Notes under the pieces: generated by a model | What the model was told of the DNA's origin: nothing | Database searches by the model: none | The model's input: only the letters and a program-made list of their open reading frames with translations | Position numbers and translations under genes: made by a program | Origin: Piezodorus guildinii | Taxonomy: Eukaryota; Arthropoda; Insecta; Hemiptera; Pentatomidae | Assembly (NCBI GenBank): GCA_023052935.1 | Contig: CM041292.1 | Location: 108,679,906 to 108,743,905, forward strand | Direction: 5' to 3' | Length of the DNA: 64,000 bases | Shown here: piece by piece, positions 35,001 through 45,660 of the stretch | How positions within the stretch are numbered: the first letter of the stretch is position 1 | How the letters are laid out: each line of letters starts with the position of its first letter

Positions 35001-36119
35001 CACACTGTCCTAATGTAATATCTTCTCCAAGTTTTTTTTTTTTTACATTATTAGATCACTGTAGAACAAACTGAAATGAGATCAGATTTTATTATATTCA
35101 TTCTATTAAAAAAAAATATTCTTAGGAAATTAAAATATGGTATTTCTCGTGGGAAATCTGTTGATCCAAGTTGGTTTAAGGAGTATCAATCTTACATTAC
35201 GAAAGAAGAACGAGATTTTATAATCCTATATATATTAAAGAGACGCTGAAATTTAAATTTGCTGAATTCTTTGTATCGTCTAAATTCCTTTATAATTGAT
35301 GGCTTACATTTTCTGTTTTATTTACTCAAATCCAACCCAAGTAATTTATTGTTATCTATTTTATTTATTTTAAAATTAAACTGTCATAGAGTATTTACAT
35401 AAGCTAGGCTTGTGGAGTCGATGTTGTTGTAGATCTATCTTTTGTTATCCACACGTGACAAATTTATTATTTTTGAGAAGAATGTCTTCAATTGATGCCT
35501 CATCTATCCAAATAAGCTAAAATCTCGCAACAACAAATCATTTTTCTCAATGTATTTTTAAGGTCTATCAGAATCAATCTTAAATCAACAACTTTTTTAT
35601 TACGAACCAAAGGATTCAGGGATTACTGATTTTATGGAATAAATGAAACAACAAAAAACAAGCAATTAGAGTGATCTATTTATTAAAAATGTATTTATTT
35701 ATTGTAGTTGACAATTGTGATTAACAAACACAATAAAATGTCTTGGGAAAGAACTGCCTAGTGACAGCTCTTCAGTTTTACAAAAGAGTAGGTCCCGAGG
35801 CCACCTTCTTTAGAGTGATATATAAAATACAATTAAACTATATTGAGAAAATGAAATGAATTAAAAAACTTCTTTATTATCCTGGTACTAAAGTCCCTTA
35901 AGAACAAAATAAATACACATAATACATATTTGATGACCGGAACAATGTTGTCATAGCTTTGAACAACAAACAGCTGAACTAAAATAATTATTTTAGGTTA
36001 TAAAATATGTACATTTTTTAAATCAGACGCTTAGAGTGAAATAAATAAACAGAAATAGCTATTTCATTGAATTGAAATAATATAAACACAACGAAATTCA
36101 TATTTTCTAGCACCTGCAG
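35001..36119. other. AT-rich DNA, no gene seen
   Basis: No supportable feature. Confidence 0.4.
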
Positions 36120-36345
36120 TTTAAGATTATTGTCTGTTTGACTGGGTGAGGAGAAGGTGGTTAAGAAGGAGCTATTTGAAGGAGGAAGCAGTTCTTACAT
36201 GACGGATCTCAGGAGGGATAAAATTCTAAAGAGAGGTTGCTTTGGCTATAAAGGACTTGTCAAAGGCAGCAGTACGGTGAGAAGGAGGGTAGAGGTCAGA
36301 AAGACGGGATCTGGTAGATCGGGACTGAATTGATGATTTAAATTG
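36120..36345 (-). pseudogene. LINE C-terminal fragment
   Basis: The minus strand, with stops, gives STRSRLSDLYPPSHRTAAFD, then FIAKATSL and NFIPPEIRHVRTASSFK. This is the C-terminal tail seen in CR1/Jockey-like LINEs. The first part matches the tail near 51700 (RSQPSDLLIPSHRTASFK), so both belong to one family. Confidence 0.65.
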
Positions 36346-38246
36346 AAGGGTTATTTTTAGTCATTTAGTAATATTCCAAAAAATATTTTTTTCTTGATCA
36401 TTAATAACTGAAATCTTAAAAACAAAATTGTGTGAACTCAAGAGAACACGATTATTCCGTTTGGCTCTACTAGTACGTGTTTTACAACTACAGAGGTTAG
36501 TTCGACCAGCCCTACATTTTTGACTACTGACCAGGCGCTTCCCGCCATAATTCATTTTGATTAAATTGTGGAATTTAAAATTAAAGTAAATCATAGAAAT
36601 TAGTAATCAGTTTTATTTGACTGTCAATCGGTGATGAATACATAATAACAAATATACATACATATATGTTTATATATAAATTATTAATCTGAATCATATA
36701 AATTTCAACGGGATCAGATTAAAAAATTTAGAGGTAGAAAGTGGAACTTCTAAACGAACAAGCTAATCGCAAAGTGATAAGAACAATGGTTCAGTTTAGA
36801 ACATAAAGTTCTAAATATATCCACAGTATATTGTGACATGTATTTATGTAAAAGTGAGTTATTCAATTTTATCATAGTATTGAATTATAAACATCTTAAT
36901 TGTTCAAACAAAAACAAAAATCGGTGCATACCAAAAGAGCAGAAATGGTTTTTCATTTTTAAAAATTTTAAATTTTTCTCACGTTACCAGAAGACATGAT
37001 TTCAAGATCATTAAGAACACCGAAGCAATGAAACATGTATAAATAATGCATAAAATACTTCTGTAAACAAAAAGGAAAAAACAAATTATTAGGTGGAACA
37101 TCTCATAAAATTAAATAAGTCCAACAGTGTACCAAAAACAATTGATGTACTTAAGGGAGTTTTCATTCAATCAACCACAAATTTCATTTTTATTTAGTAG
37201 ACTTTGCAAGAGGCAAAGATTGATGAAGCACTGAATGAATGTTGTGCATGCGAAATGGATTCCTTAGTAATAAAATTCAAATCAGAAAGAGCCTCATTGA
37301 GCCATGTGTAAATAAATGATTTCGTTCTCTATACTAAAATTAATGATATTATTTGGTAAATGCATATAGCTTGATCAACTTATATTCTCAGATGTGTAAA
37401 GAGGAAGAGTGCTAAAGTATGCATCGTTTCGCTGATTTTGTTGGGTCTATTCGATCCTTGGTAATGAGAGCTTTAAAGCTCGACACTAATCGAATATTGC
37501 CATCTCAATGGAATGACGTGTGACATCTTCAATCAACAACTTGTCAGTGTGATCCATACTCGCTTTGCACCTGCACTGTTCTATGAACCCGCCGCAATTT
37601 GTATTTAATTATGTATAAAAAAAATTAATTCGTGAATTAATTTAAAATAAACTCGATTTTTAAGTTTAAAAGAATCGTGCACTCGTAAGAAAATGCTTAT
37701 TAAATTCTCAACACAAGAACTTGATATTTAATTAAAATAGAAAGAATTGATACGATAAACTATAATCAATAATGAAAAGATAAATCTCGAGGAATTCTTA
37801 TGAGGATTATATTAGCTCAGAATTGGCATAAACAATTTTTTTTGTTTATGACCCTGTTATTGGGTCATCAGTAACATTTATATCAAATCGAATAAAAAAA
37901 TAAAAATAAAAAAATGGTAATTTTTTTACTATAGATAATATTTTTTAACTGCCTCGCAACTAGTTCAACAAGCTAAAATACAAAATTAATTAATTAAAAT
38001 TGAGAATAAAAAGAAAATAACATATAATTTCGGTGATCGCAATTTATTTGAATTATTCGATGCCGAGTTTGTTGCTTTTTTATTGAAAATGAAGATATCA
38101 ATGATGCGAGGTCTCCAAGGCTGGCTATAGGCAGGATTATAGTAAGGGGGAAAGGAAGGGAACAAGTGAGTCAAAAATATAATTTATTTTTTTCAAAATA
38201 GTCTATACACATATTAATTTCATAATTTATTAAACTAGTGTCTTAA
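36346..38246. other. AT-rich DNA, no gene seen
   Basis: Open frames at 36361-36594 and 37986-38174 on the minus strand carry no recognised domain. Confidence 0.4.
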
Positions 38247-38478
38247 AGGGGGCAGTGTGGCTCAGCAAGTTAGCGCGCGTTGCTTTCAAGATGCGTTGCT
38301 TAGCAACAGAGAACCAAAAACTTGAAACCAAATAATTACAAGTTCGCGTCTCGGAATGGAGGGCTTTTATTTCAGCAATTATTCCCGGCCTCACCCTCCT
38401 TGCCGGAGAAACCTCCGTATAGCCTTCAAAGGCGAGGTAGGGGTGAAAAAAAACATTAAAAAAAAATAAATAAAACGA
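38247..38478 (+). mobile_element. Candidate SINE family D
   Basis: The A-box-like GTGTGGCTCAGCAAGTTAGC and B-box-like ACAAGTTCGCGTCTC are farther apart than usual, about 85 bp. A GC-richer body (CCCGGCCTCACCCTCCTTGC) and an A-rich tail (AAAACATTAAAAAAAAATAA) follow. Only one copy is present here, so the family call is tentative. Confidence 0.5.
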
Positions 38479-38489
38479 CAACTAATGTA

Positions 38490-39505
38490 TTTAAAAACGT
38501 TGCAAATTATTACAACATGGTTTATTATTTCGAAATAACTATATTTGGGTATAAATATTTATATAGCTGTTTAACGGCAATCAACTGATCTGAAAAGCAA
38601 TAAAGAATTAAAAGGAAAATCTTACATCACCACTGCTATTTTCGAAAATCTCTTCTAGTTCTGAACAATTTCCATGATTCATTTTGTAGGTATATAATAA
38701 TTAACTTATTTTTTTTATCATGCTTTAGTGATTCTAAAACTCTATACATATTTTTCTTTATCTTAAAAAAAACAAAACAACTAATTTATGGATAAAATTT
38801 CAATTTTTTCTTTGCTTTTTTATAATTATTCGCGATTATTTGGGTTAAAAAACACTAATAAATGTTTTCTCTATCTTTACGAATAACTGAGTTATGGGCG
38901 TATTTGTGGGTAAAATTTCAATTTTTTTCTTTGCTTTTTTTCTCCTTTTTTTCTAATTTTTCGGTTAAAAAGCACTAATAAATTTTTTCTGTCTTCGAAA
39001 ACAACGGAGTTACAAGCGTATATATTGGCAAGTTTTCAATTTTTTTGTTTAGCGCGCTTAATTGATTCAAACACTATACATATTTTTCTCTATCTTTAAA
39101 AATCGAGTTATGGGCGTGTTTATGGGAAAAATTTCAAAAAATGTCTTTTTTTTTCTTCTCTTTTATATAATTATTCACGTTTTTTTAGTTAAAAAACACT
39201 AATACATTTTTTCTCTATCTTCGAAAATAACTGAGTCCTTTTAATCGGCGCCGTTTTAAAAATAACCAGCTGATATCAACGTCTAGGTGTTGGGATCATC
39301 GTTGCAAGCCCCCGTATTTTTGTGAAATGCCGCGGATAGTGGACGGCGGACAAAAAGGTTTTCTATTTATTCGTTATTTGGTTTATAAATATCTTGAAAC
39401 TTAAGCCCTAAAATTCGAGGGAGGGGATGTATTTTTTTGTTTTGCCGATTACATTGGTTCAACATTGAAAATAATGAACCAAAAGTTAGTATTTAAGGTC
39501 AACCG
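38490..39505 (+). repeat. Family R repeat, longest copy
   Basis: It begins AACGTTGCAAATTATTACAA and runs through TCTTCTAGTTCTGAAC. Several internal cycles contain TTTCTCTATCTT and GAGTTATGGGCGT, and the copy ends TTGAAAATAATGAACCAAAA. The internal cycles make it partly self-repetitive. There is no coding capacity, and its class is unknown. Confidence 0.65.
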
Positions 39506-40139
39506 ATTGTCTGAAGCATAATTATCAAGTTAATTAATCATCATATTTTATTATTAAAAGCTTACCGCCTTTTCTATAGTGGTATGATAGTAATAATAAT
39601 AACATTTGTGAACTGAATGTAGCTGTTACCTACGATTCTCGTCGTATTAACCCACAAAGTAATTAAATTAATTGTTATAAACCATCGGATGTAGAATGCT
39701 GGTTTAATATTAAAAGTAAAATAGAAGTATTCATATATTTTTCATTTGATCTAAATCAAGAATAGATACAAAAAATTGAATCCGATTAACGATATCCGTC
39801 CACCTTGAAAACCAAATATATTCATTGAATTCTGACGTCTGAAATGTCACCTGAATACTAAACTTCCTATGCCAGGGTTTAAGTTTTGAATATATCAAAA
39901 GGCTTACGTCTTAAAAGATACAGAACAGAAAAAAATTGGTTTCAATAATATTAGCATAAAGGATTTTTGGGACGCTGTATTTGTGTTTTTTAAAAACCAG
40001 TATTCGTCAGTCATTTACTCATTTTCAAAAAAAAATTATATTCTAATGTGTTTTTTTTCTTTGATATGTTCTAAATAATTTTTTTTCCATGGAAAAATAA
40101 TTTCGAAATAATTTTTAAATAGCATTCAGGATTTGTTCC
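39506..40139. other. AT-rich DNA, no gene seen
   Basis: No supportable feature. Confidence 0.4.
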
Positions 40140-41300
40140 AACAGCAACCCCCCCTAAATTAATCTTTGGGCGAGTAGACTGGGATGGATTTCGGACAGAC
40201 TTGGAAACCAAACTAGACTTAAGAATCCCACTGAAGACTAAACTAGATATTGACATATCCATAGAACAACTTACTGACTCAAAACTAGCAGTATACGTGA
40301 TAACACTGCAAACAAAATTACTAATAACACTTGAAAAAATAACCTGCCAAAGCACATTCGAATCTTATTAAGGGAAAACGCAGAGCAAGATCGAAGTGGC
40401 ATAGGACTAGATACCCAGCAGACAAAACTAACTACACCTTACTGACTAACAAACTTAAAGCAGAAATCTGGAAATTCAAAATTCAAAACTTACTGAATAC
40501 GACAGAAAATCTCACTACTACTGATAAATCACTTTGGACTACCACTAAGAAACTACTCCAGTTCAAAGATTTTAATCATCCTCTACTTAATGAATTTCAA
40601 TCCTGGGCCAGATCCAATGAAGAAAAATCCCAAACAATCGTTCAGCACCTCTTCGAAACCTACAATCCGCATTCTAATATTTTTAATCAGCATCACCTTG
40701 AATCCGTTGAAGCAGAACTGGATATTCCACTCCAGTTGACCCTTCCTCCTATAGCATTTTATCCTTCAGAAATTTCAAAGATAATCCGCAGGTTACCTTC
40801 CCGCAAAGCTCCTGGACACGATCTAATCACTCCCAATATTCTAAAACAACTTCCCAGAAAATCCATCCTGTTCCTTACTTATATATACAATGCCATTCTC
40901 CGAACTATAATTTTTTCCTGAACCCTGGAAGTTATCCATTGATAAAATGATCCCTAAACCCAAAAATCCGCTGGAACTCCCTTCCTCTGACCGTCCTATA
41001 TCTCTTTTACCCATTATGATAAAATCCTGGAAAGGCTACTCCTTAAACGACTCTATCCTATCCTAGAGACTTTTCAGATAATCCCAAACCACCAGTTTGG
41101 ATTTCGCTTATCCCACTCCATCATCCTTCAATTTCATCGTGTGGTGGATGTTGTCTCGTCTGCATTGGTGCACGGATTGTACTACACGGGAGGCTTCTTT
41201 GACGCAGAACAGGCCTTAATTTGTTGAGTCTGGCACCCAGGACTGCTTTACAAACTCCGCGGATTCCTCCCTCCTACATACTACCTCATCATCCAGTCCT
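40140..41300 (+). pseudogene. Jockey LINE fragment, linker and reverse transcriptase N-part
   Basis: The plus strand gives KLIFGRVDWDGFRTDLETKL, SLWTTTKKLLQFKD and LPPIAFYPSEISKIIRRLPS. RKAPGHDLITPNILKQLPRK, MIPKPKNP and DRPISLLPIM follow. This is the Jockey linker and the first RT blocks. Frames change near 40925, 41020 and beyond. The piece stops before the catalytic YADD region. It is related to, but not the same copy as, the element at 6865-11340. Confidence 0.8.
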
Positions 41301-41549
41301 AAAAATAAACTACAATAGTTTATTTATCTATTTATCCCTTTTTACTCAATCTGCTGGTCTCTAATTTAAATTTATCGTAACCTTGTTAATCTCCTGAAAT
41401 TCTTTCTTAAATTGAATTAAGCTCTTTAAAAACCAACCTTATTTTTGTATGTACATTTTTAGTTAAAGCGATCGTGAAATGATTTGATCTTAAAATTATA
41501 TAAAAAAGTAATGAATATTAATAGTAGGCCGTTGGGAGATTCAGATGAA
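41301..41549. other. Short unassigned stretch
   Basis: AT-rich sequence with no recognised feature. Confidence 0.4.
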
Positions 41550-41800
41550 AAAAAAAACGCTTTAAATTATTACACAATAGTTTATTATTTCCAAATAACA
41601 ATAATACTGTTTATAAAGCTGTAGATGGGCAATTAAGCAATATGAAAGGCAATAAATAATTCAAAGGAAAATGGTAAATCACTACTGCTAATTTCAAAGC
41701 TCTCTTCTAGTTCTGAACCAATTTCAATGATTTTTTTTTTTTCATTTTATAGGAAAGTTAATTCTCTAGTAGCACTAAATTTTTGGTATTTATTTATTAA
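41550..41800 (+). repeat. Family R repeat, left part (split by Helitron)
   Basis: CGCTTTAAATTATTACACAA, TTTATTATTTCCAAATAACA and TCTCTTCTAGTTCTGAACCA match the starts of the other family R copies. The copy is cut at A41800 by the Helitron and resumes at T43305. Confidence 0.7.
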
Positions 41801-42299
41801 CTAGCTGTGAACCGCAGCTTTGCTAGCGAATATTGCAGTTCGTATTTATTTATGTGCGTTAATAGTAAGAGTAGCTATAATAAATATCAACTATCTGCTA
41901 CTCTTTGTTATTATTTAAAGCCCGATCTAGACTTCTTCCTGTCAAATTTACAATTTCAACCACTTGTAAGTTGAAGATTTTCAAACCCAGCCTTATTGCA
42001 CATCTAGACACTAAGACGAACCTCCAGGAAAAATTTTAGCATCACAACCATAGTCATTTTTTAGATACTGCGATGACCAGAAAATTGATTGATATGTTTT
42101 ATAAACATAGGCATATAGCTAATAAAAGTCTTAAATATGATTAAAATAATAGTTCTAATTATTATACTCGAATAATTCAAAAGTAATAATAATTGTTATA
42201 ATTTATTTAAATTTATAAATGTATATGCTTCAAGGTAATGGGGATTAAAGTTAAAAATGACTCTTGAAATAAAACATGACTTATATAATAATATAGATT

Positions 42300-42870
42300 G
42301 ATATAAATATAGTCTCCGCAACCTTCTTTACACCCTAGTGACCTCATCTCTTTTCGGACCAAATATTTTGCCTGTAGTACCTAATATTCGAAAATTTTAG
42401 CCGTTGTTCGTCCTCCAAAGTAAGCGGCCACGTTTCACATCCGTAAAGGACCGTCGGAAGAATAATAATTTATAACTTCTAACCTTGAAGTTTTTAGACA
42501 GAAACCGCGAGCTAAGTAATTTCGCAACTGAATAATAATACGCATTTCCCGCCTATAACCGGGACTTTATTTTCTCCTGGACTTAGTTTTTCTCGTTATC
42601 ATTGAACCTAAATACTTAAATTTCTCTACGTGTTCAAAAGTATGCCCTGATATATCAATATCACTAAGATCGCCACCGTCTCTGCTACTAATCATATATT
42701 TTTTCTTATCGGTATTTATTTCGAGTCCTATTTTTTTTACCAGTTTTTATTTTATTAGTTTCCGGTTCTTCCCCTAACAGTACCAAATCATCGGCTTTTC
42801 CCAGAACCGGAATTTTATCAACCAGATTTAATCCTTTCTCGGTACACGTCACCTTTTCTTTGACATATTC
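42300..42870 (-). pseudogene. RTE LINE fragment inside the Helitron
   Basis: The text LEYVKEKVTCTEKGLNLVDK, then IPVLGKADDLVLLGE corresponds to the RT palm at 1850-2000 of the first RTE copy. The catalytic YADD is changed to KADD. DNA further left matches 1430-1800 (CGTTTCACATCCGTAAAG, GCATTTCCCGCC). It keeps a segment missing from the first copy between GGDL and FKYLG. The fragment lacks both the RTE 5' part and the 3' end. Confidence 0.75.
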
Positions 42871-43089
42871 TAAAGCGATTTCGTCTGCGTCAATTTCTGT
42901 TATTATGATCGCTATTAAGAAGTTTTTAAATGAATATATTTGAAAGAACTTCCGCGTAAATGACATTTTTAGTTATTAAGGTTGATTTTGGGCTGAATAA
43001 TTCTTCCATTAATACTCATTTTTTTATTTTATCAGTATGACGTTTGTTTAGAATATATTGATATAAGACATTTTTAGATTTATTTTCAT

Positions 43090-43203
43090 GTGGCAGAAGA
43101 ACATACTGATTTTCTCCGCAACCCGATCTTGGCGTAAATCAATTCCTACGTGTTTAAATGTTTGGCCCTGTGATTTATTAATTGTTACAGGAAAAGATAA
43201 ATT
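43090..43203 (-). pseudogene. Helitron helicase remnant
   Basis: The minus strand translates to LSFPVTINKSQGQTFKHVGI then DLR. This matches the C-terminal Pif1-type helicase motif TINKSQGQT of Helitron Rep-helicase proteins. The following residues no longer match. The piece lies just inside the 5' end, so most of the original gene has been deleted. Confidence 0.65.
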
Positions 43204-43304
43204 ATGGGGAAATTGAATTATTTAAAATTCAATTTAATAATTTTAGCGCGTTCAAATAAACAAACAAACAAACAAACTCTTCAGCTTCATAATATTAGTA
43301 TAGA

Positions 43305-43640
43305 TTAGGATAAACGGATTTTTTTTTATTCGTTATACGGGATCTATGCATCTTGAAACGTAAGCCCTCAAATTTTGAAGGAGAGGCAATTTTTTTTTCT
43401 TCTTCTCTTCCTTCATCACGTTGACTCGATCTCAAAAGTCTTTTGGATTTTTCTCCACCTTCAGTAATAACCGATTTTTGGTGGAATTACATCTATTATA
43501 ATTTGTGATTTGAACATACAGGTCAACTTTTTTTTTTTTCCTTTTTTATCACACTTTACTAATTATAAAACTCTATACACATTTTCCTTTTTTTAGTGGT
43601 TCATTATTGAAAACAATAAACCAAAAATAGTTCGGGTGGA
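43305..43640 (+). repeat. Family R repeat, right part
   Basis: TTTTATTCGTTATACGGGAT, CTTGAAACGTAAGCCCTCAA and TTCATTATTGAAAACAATAA match 39360-39490 and 34840-34980. It continues the copy interrupted by the Helitron. Confidence 0.65.
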
Positions 43641-43910
43641 GGTCAAATAAAGAAAAGCAATGAAATAAGTCTTATTGTTTTGTCAACGTTCGGCCCACAT
43701 ATTAGTTCATAACTAGGATTCCATAAGAAAAATAGATGAGAAGAGACTTTTAGATATTTATAGAATTAGATATTTGTATATGTTATTTCTTAGGTTTTCC
43801 TTTCTGCATTCCCTTAAGGAGCTCTGGTGTGGGCCGAAACGTTGGCAAAATTATGAATACTTTAAATTATTTCATTGTTTTCTTTCTTTGACCGCTGCAC
43901 GGGCTATTTT
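43625..43910. mobile_element. Inverted-repeat element with hammerhead-like motif (P2)
   Basis: Left arm 43625-43699 and right arm 43828-43910 are inverted, diverged copies. The outer words are AATAGTTCGGGTGGAGGTC and GACCGCTGCACGGGCTATT. The inner edges are ACGTTCGGCCCACA and TGTGGGCCGAAACGTTGG. The CTGATGA box has decayed. The outer end is shared with 58645-58665 (GACCGCCACCCGGACTA). Confidence 0.6.
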
Positions 43911-43948
43911 CTTTCTGTGTATAATAAATTATATTTAATATGAACAAT

Positions 43949-44372
43949 TAAAAGAGTACACATTGCCTCCCATTTCTCAGTTAATCACTTTATTTCATAA
44001 GCTTTTCATATTTGTCGACGTTTGGGGGCTGTTTCCCCATTTTCAAGACTTATTTTTTTCCTTATATAATTGCTATTTCATATATCACCCTTCATTTTAT
44101 TTCATAGCACACTGTTATTTGTCCTTATTGGTGTTCATTGGCTCACTGTTTCTGCAAATGTTTTTAGCAAACAGTGAGCCAATGAACACCAATAAGGACA
44201 AATAACAGTGTGCTATGAAATAAAATGAAGGGTGATATATGAAATAGCAATTATATAAGGAAAAAAATAAGTCTTGAAAATGGGGAAACAGCCCCGAAAC
44301 GTCGACAAATGTGAAAAGCTTATGAAATAAAGTGATTAAGTGAGAAATGGAAGTCAATGTGTACTCTTTTAA
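43949..44372. mobile_element. Near-perfect long palindrome (P3)
   Basis: Arms of about 203 bp (43949-44151 and 44169-44372) are almost identical inverted copies separated by 17 bp. The right arm contains a hammerhead-like motif at 44271-44306, whose left-arm copy is slightly mutated. Two mirror-image open frames result from the palindrome and are not genes. Confidence 0.85.
44271..44306 (+). ncRNA. Hammerhead-like motif, decayed core
   Basis: In order: GTC, TTGAAAA, T, GGGG, AAACAG, CCCC, GAA, ACGTC, GAC. Helix II (GGGG with CCCC) and helix I (GTC with GAC) can form, but the CUGAUGA box is mutated. The helix I pairs differ from those at 17330 (GCC with GGC), which keeps pairing. Confidence 0.45.
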
Positions 44373-44799
44373 GTGTTTATATTAAGAAAAACTTCCGAAA
44401 AAATTAAAAAGAAAAAGAAATTATATTTAATTTGTTTTAAAGTAATGTTAATTTAGAAACGAACTAATTAGGTAATACTTATTTCCGTTGTTATACGTAT
44501 ACTACCACAATTTTTGCCATTTGCTTTCATAACCACGAACCCTACTAAAATTAATAATTGGGTACGGAAAAAGTTGTCGAAAAATGATGCAAGGCTAGTC
44601 CCAATAACCGGATTGGTATGTGAAACTGAAATCACCTTCCCCGCGTGAATTGAGGTTTCTCTGTTGCAGTCGATATAAGCTATGTAAGATAGCTTTTTCA
44701 TTTTCATATACAATTTTTAAAAAATCTGTTGCACGTTTGATAAGAAGGTACTTAAAGCTTAGTAATTTGTTTACTTACAAGAAAAAAAAAAAAAAAAAG

Positions 44800-44854
<55 letters not shown>

Positions 44855-44867
44855 CATACATATACAT
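44373..44867. other. Unassigned DNA with TA microsatellite
   Basis: A poly(A) run followed by a (TA)n tract occupies about 44780-44855. The minus-strand frame at 44468-44713 has no recognised domain. Confidence 0.5.
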
Positions 44868-45660
44868 GGGTCAATCCATTCGAAATCGTCCAGACCTTGC
44901 CGGTCAACATTTTTGATTTTTGTGATTTTTTTACAAGTTATTTTCTATCTCTTTCTTATTAAAAAACCGTAGATAAATATTTTTCTGGCTAATACTTTTA
45001 CTGTTACAGCCATTTTAAGGCAGCTTCACGGCTGAAAACATGTGTTGGGGAGATTTTTCTGATTCTTGTAATTTTGAAGACATCAGATCGAAACAACAAT
45101 GTACAGTAAGATAAGGGTATGCTTTATATTTTTTGTCCTCACAACTCATTAATTAAAAATTGAATAAAGTGGTTTAAAGAATTCTCGAAAAAGGATAAAT
45201 ACGAGACTTTTAACGGGTTAGAAGTATACAGAGGCTCACCTTTGATTACTTTTTCTTATCTAGCTTAGTGATACTGAAATATACTTCCAGTGAAAATTTC
45301 GATCTTGAGAGCATAATCTTTTTTTTTGTATATGAATTTTCAAAATTGGATAAAATTCATTTTTCGCGATATTTACACGAAAATATCTCAAAAGGGATTT
45401 AGTGATAAATTATAAAACTAATACAGATTACACATCTATATGATGAGTATAATTTTTATAAATTTGGTGATTGAGACTAAGCTGGTATCAAAGTTATTAC
45501 ATTCACTTAACTTTTAAAATAAAGTTTTCCTGAAAAATTATTAACTCCGGAAATTTTACATTTATCAGAACGAATAAAGAACTAGAATAACGGTAAAAGT
45601 ACAATCAACATTTTTGGTCTTTACAACACATTACCTATGTAACAAAGAAAAGAGTTAAAA
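44868..45660 (+). mobile_element. TIR transposon, left end and body (right end lost)
   Basis: GGGTCAATCCATTCGAAATC then GTCCAGACC matches both ends of the complete short copy at 58771-59178. Body similarity continues in order, for example TTTTTTGTCCTCAC, ACACATCTATATGATGAGTA and TTATTAACTCCGG. The right terminal repeat is not found. No transposase is visible. Confidence 0.6.

Larger units (their letters stand above)
41801..43304 (-). mobile_element. Helitron-type element with captured RTE piece
   Basis: On the minus strand the element starts TCTATACTAATATTATGAAG (43304 inward) and ends CTGCGGTTCACAGCTAG at 41801. These are the 5'-TC and CTAG-3' ends of Helitrons. The host bases are A before and T after, as in Helitron insertion between A and T. 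The outer flanks join into one family R repeat. Inside are a helicase remnant (43090-43203) and an RTE fragment (42300-42870). There is no complete Rep/helicase gene, so it is non-autonomous. Confidence 0.7.

Noticed and set aside
43963..44357. Two 80-codon open frames on opposite strands with almost the same protein
   Set aside because: They are the same sequence read from each arm of the palindrome. No domain is present and the composition is AT-driven.
44799..44855. Possible regulatory TA-rich promoter
   Set aside because: It is a simple TA microsatellite with no adjacent gene.
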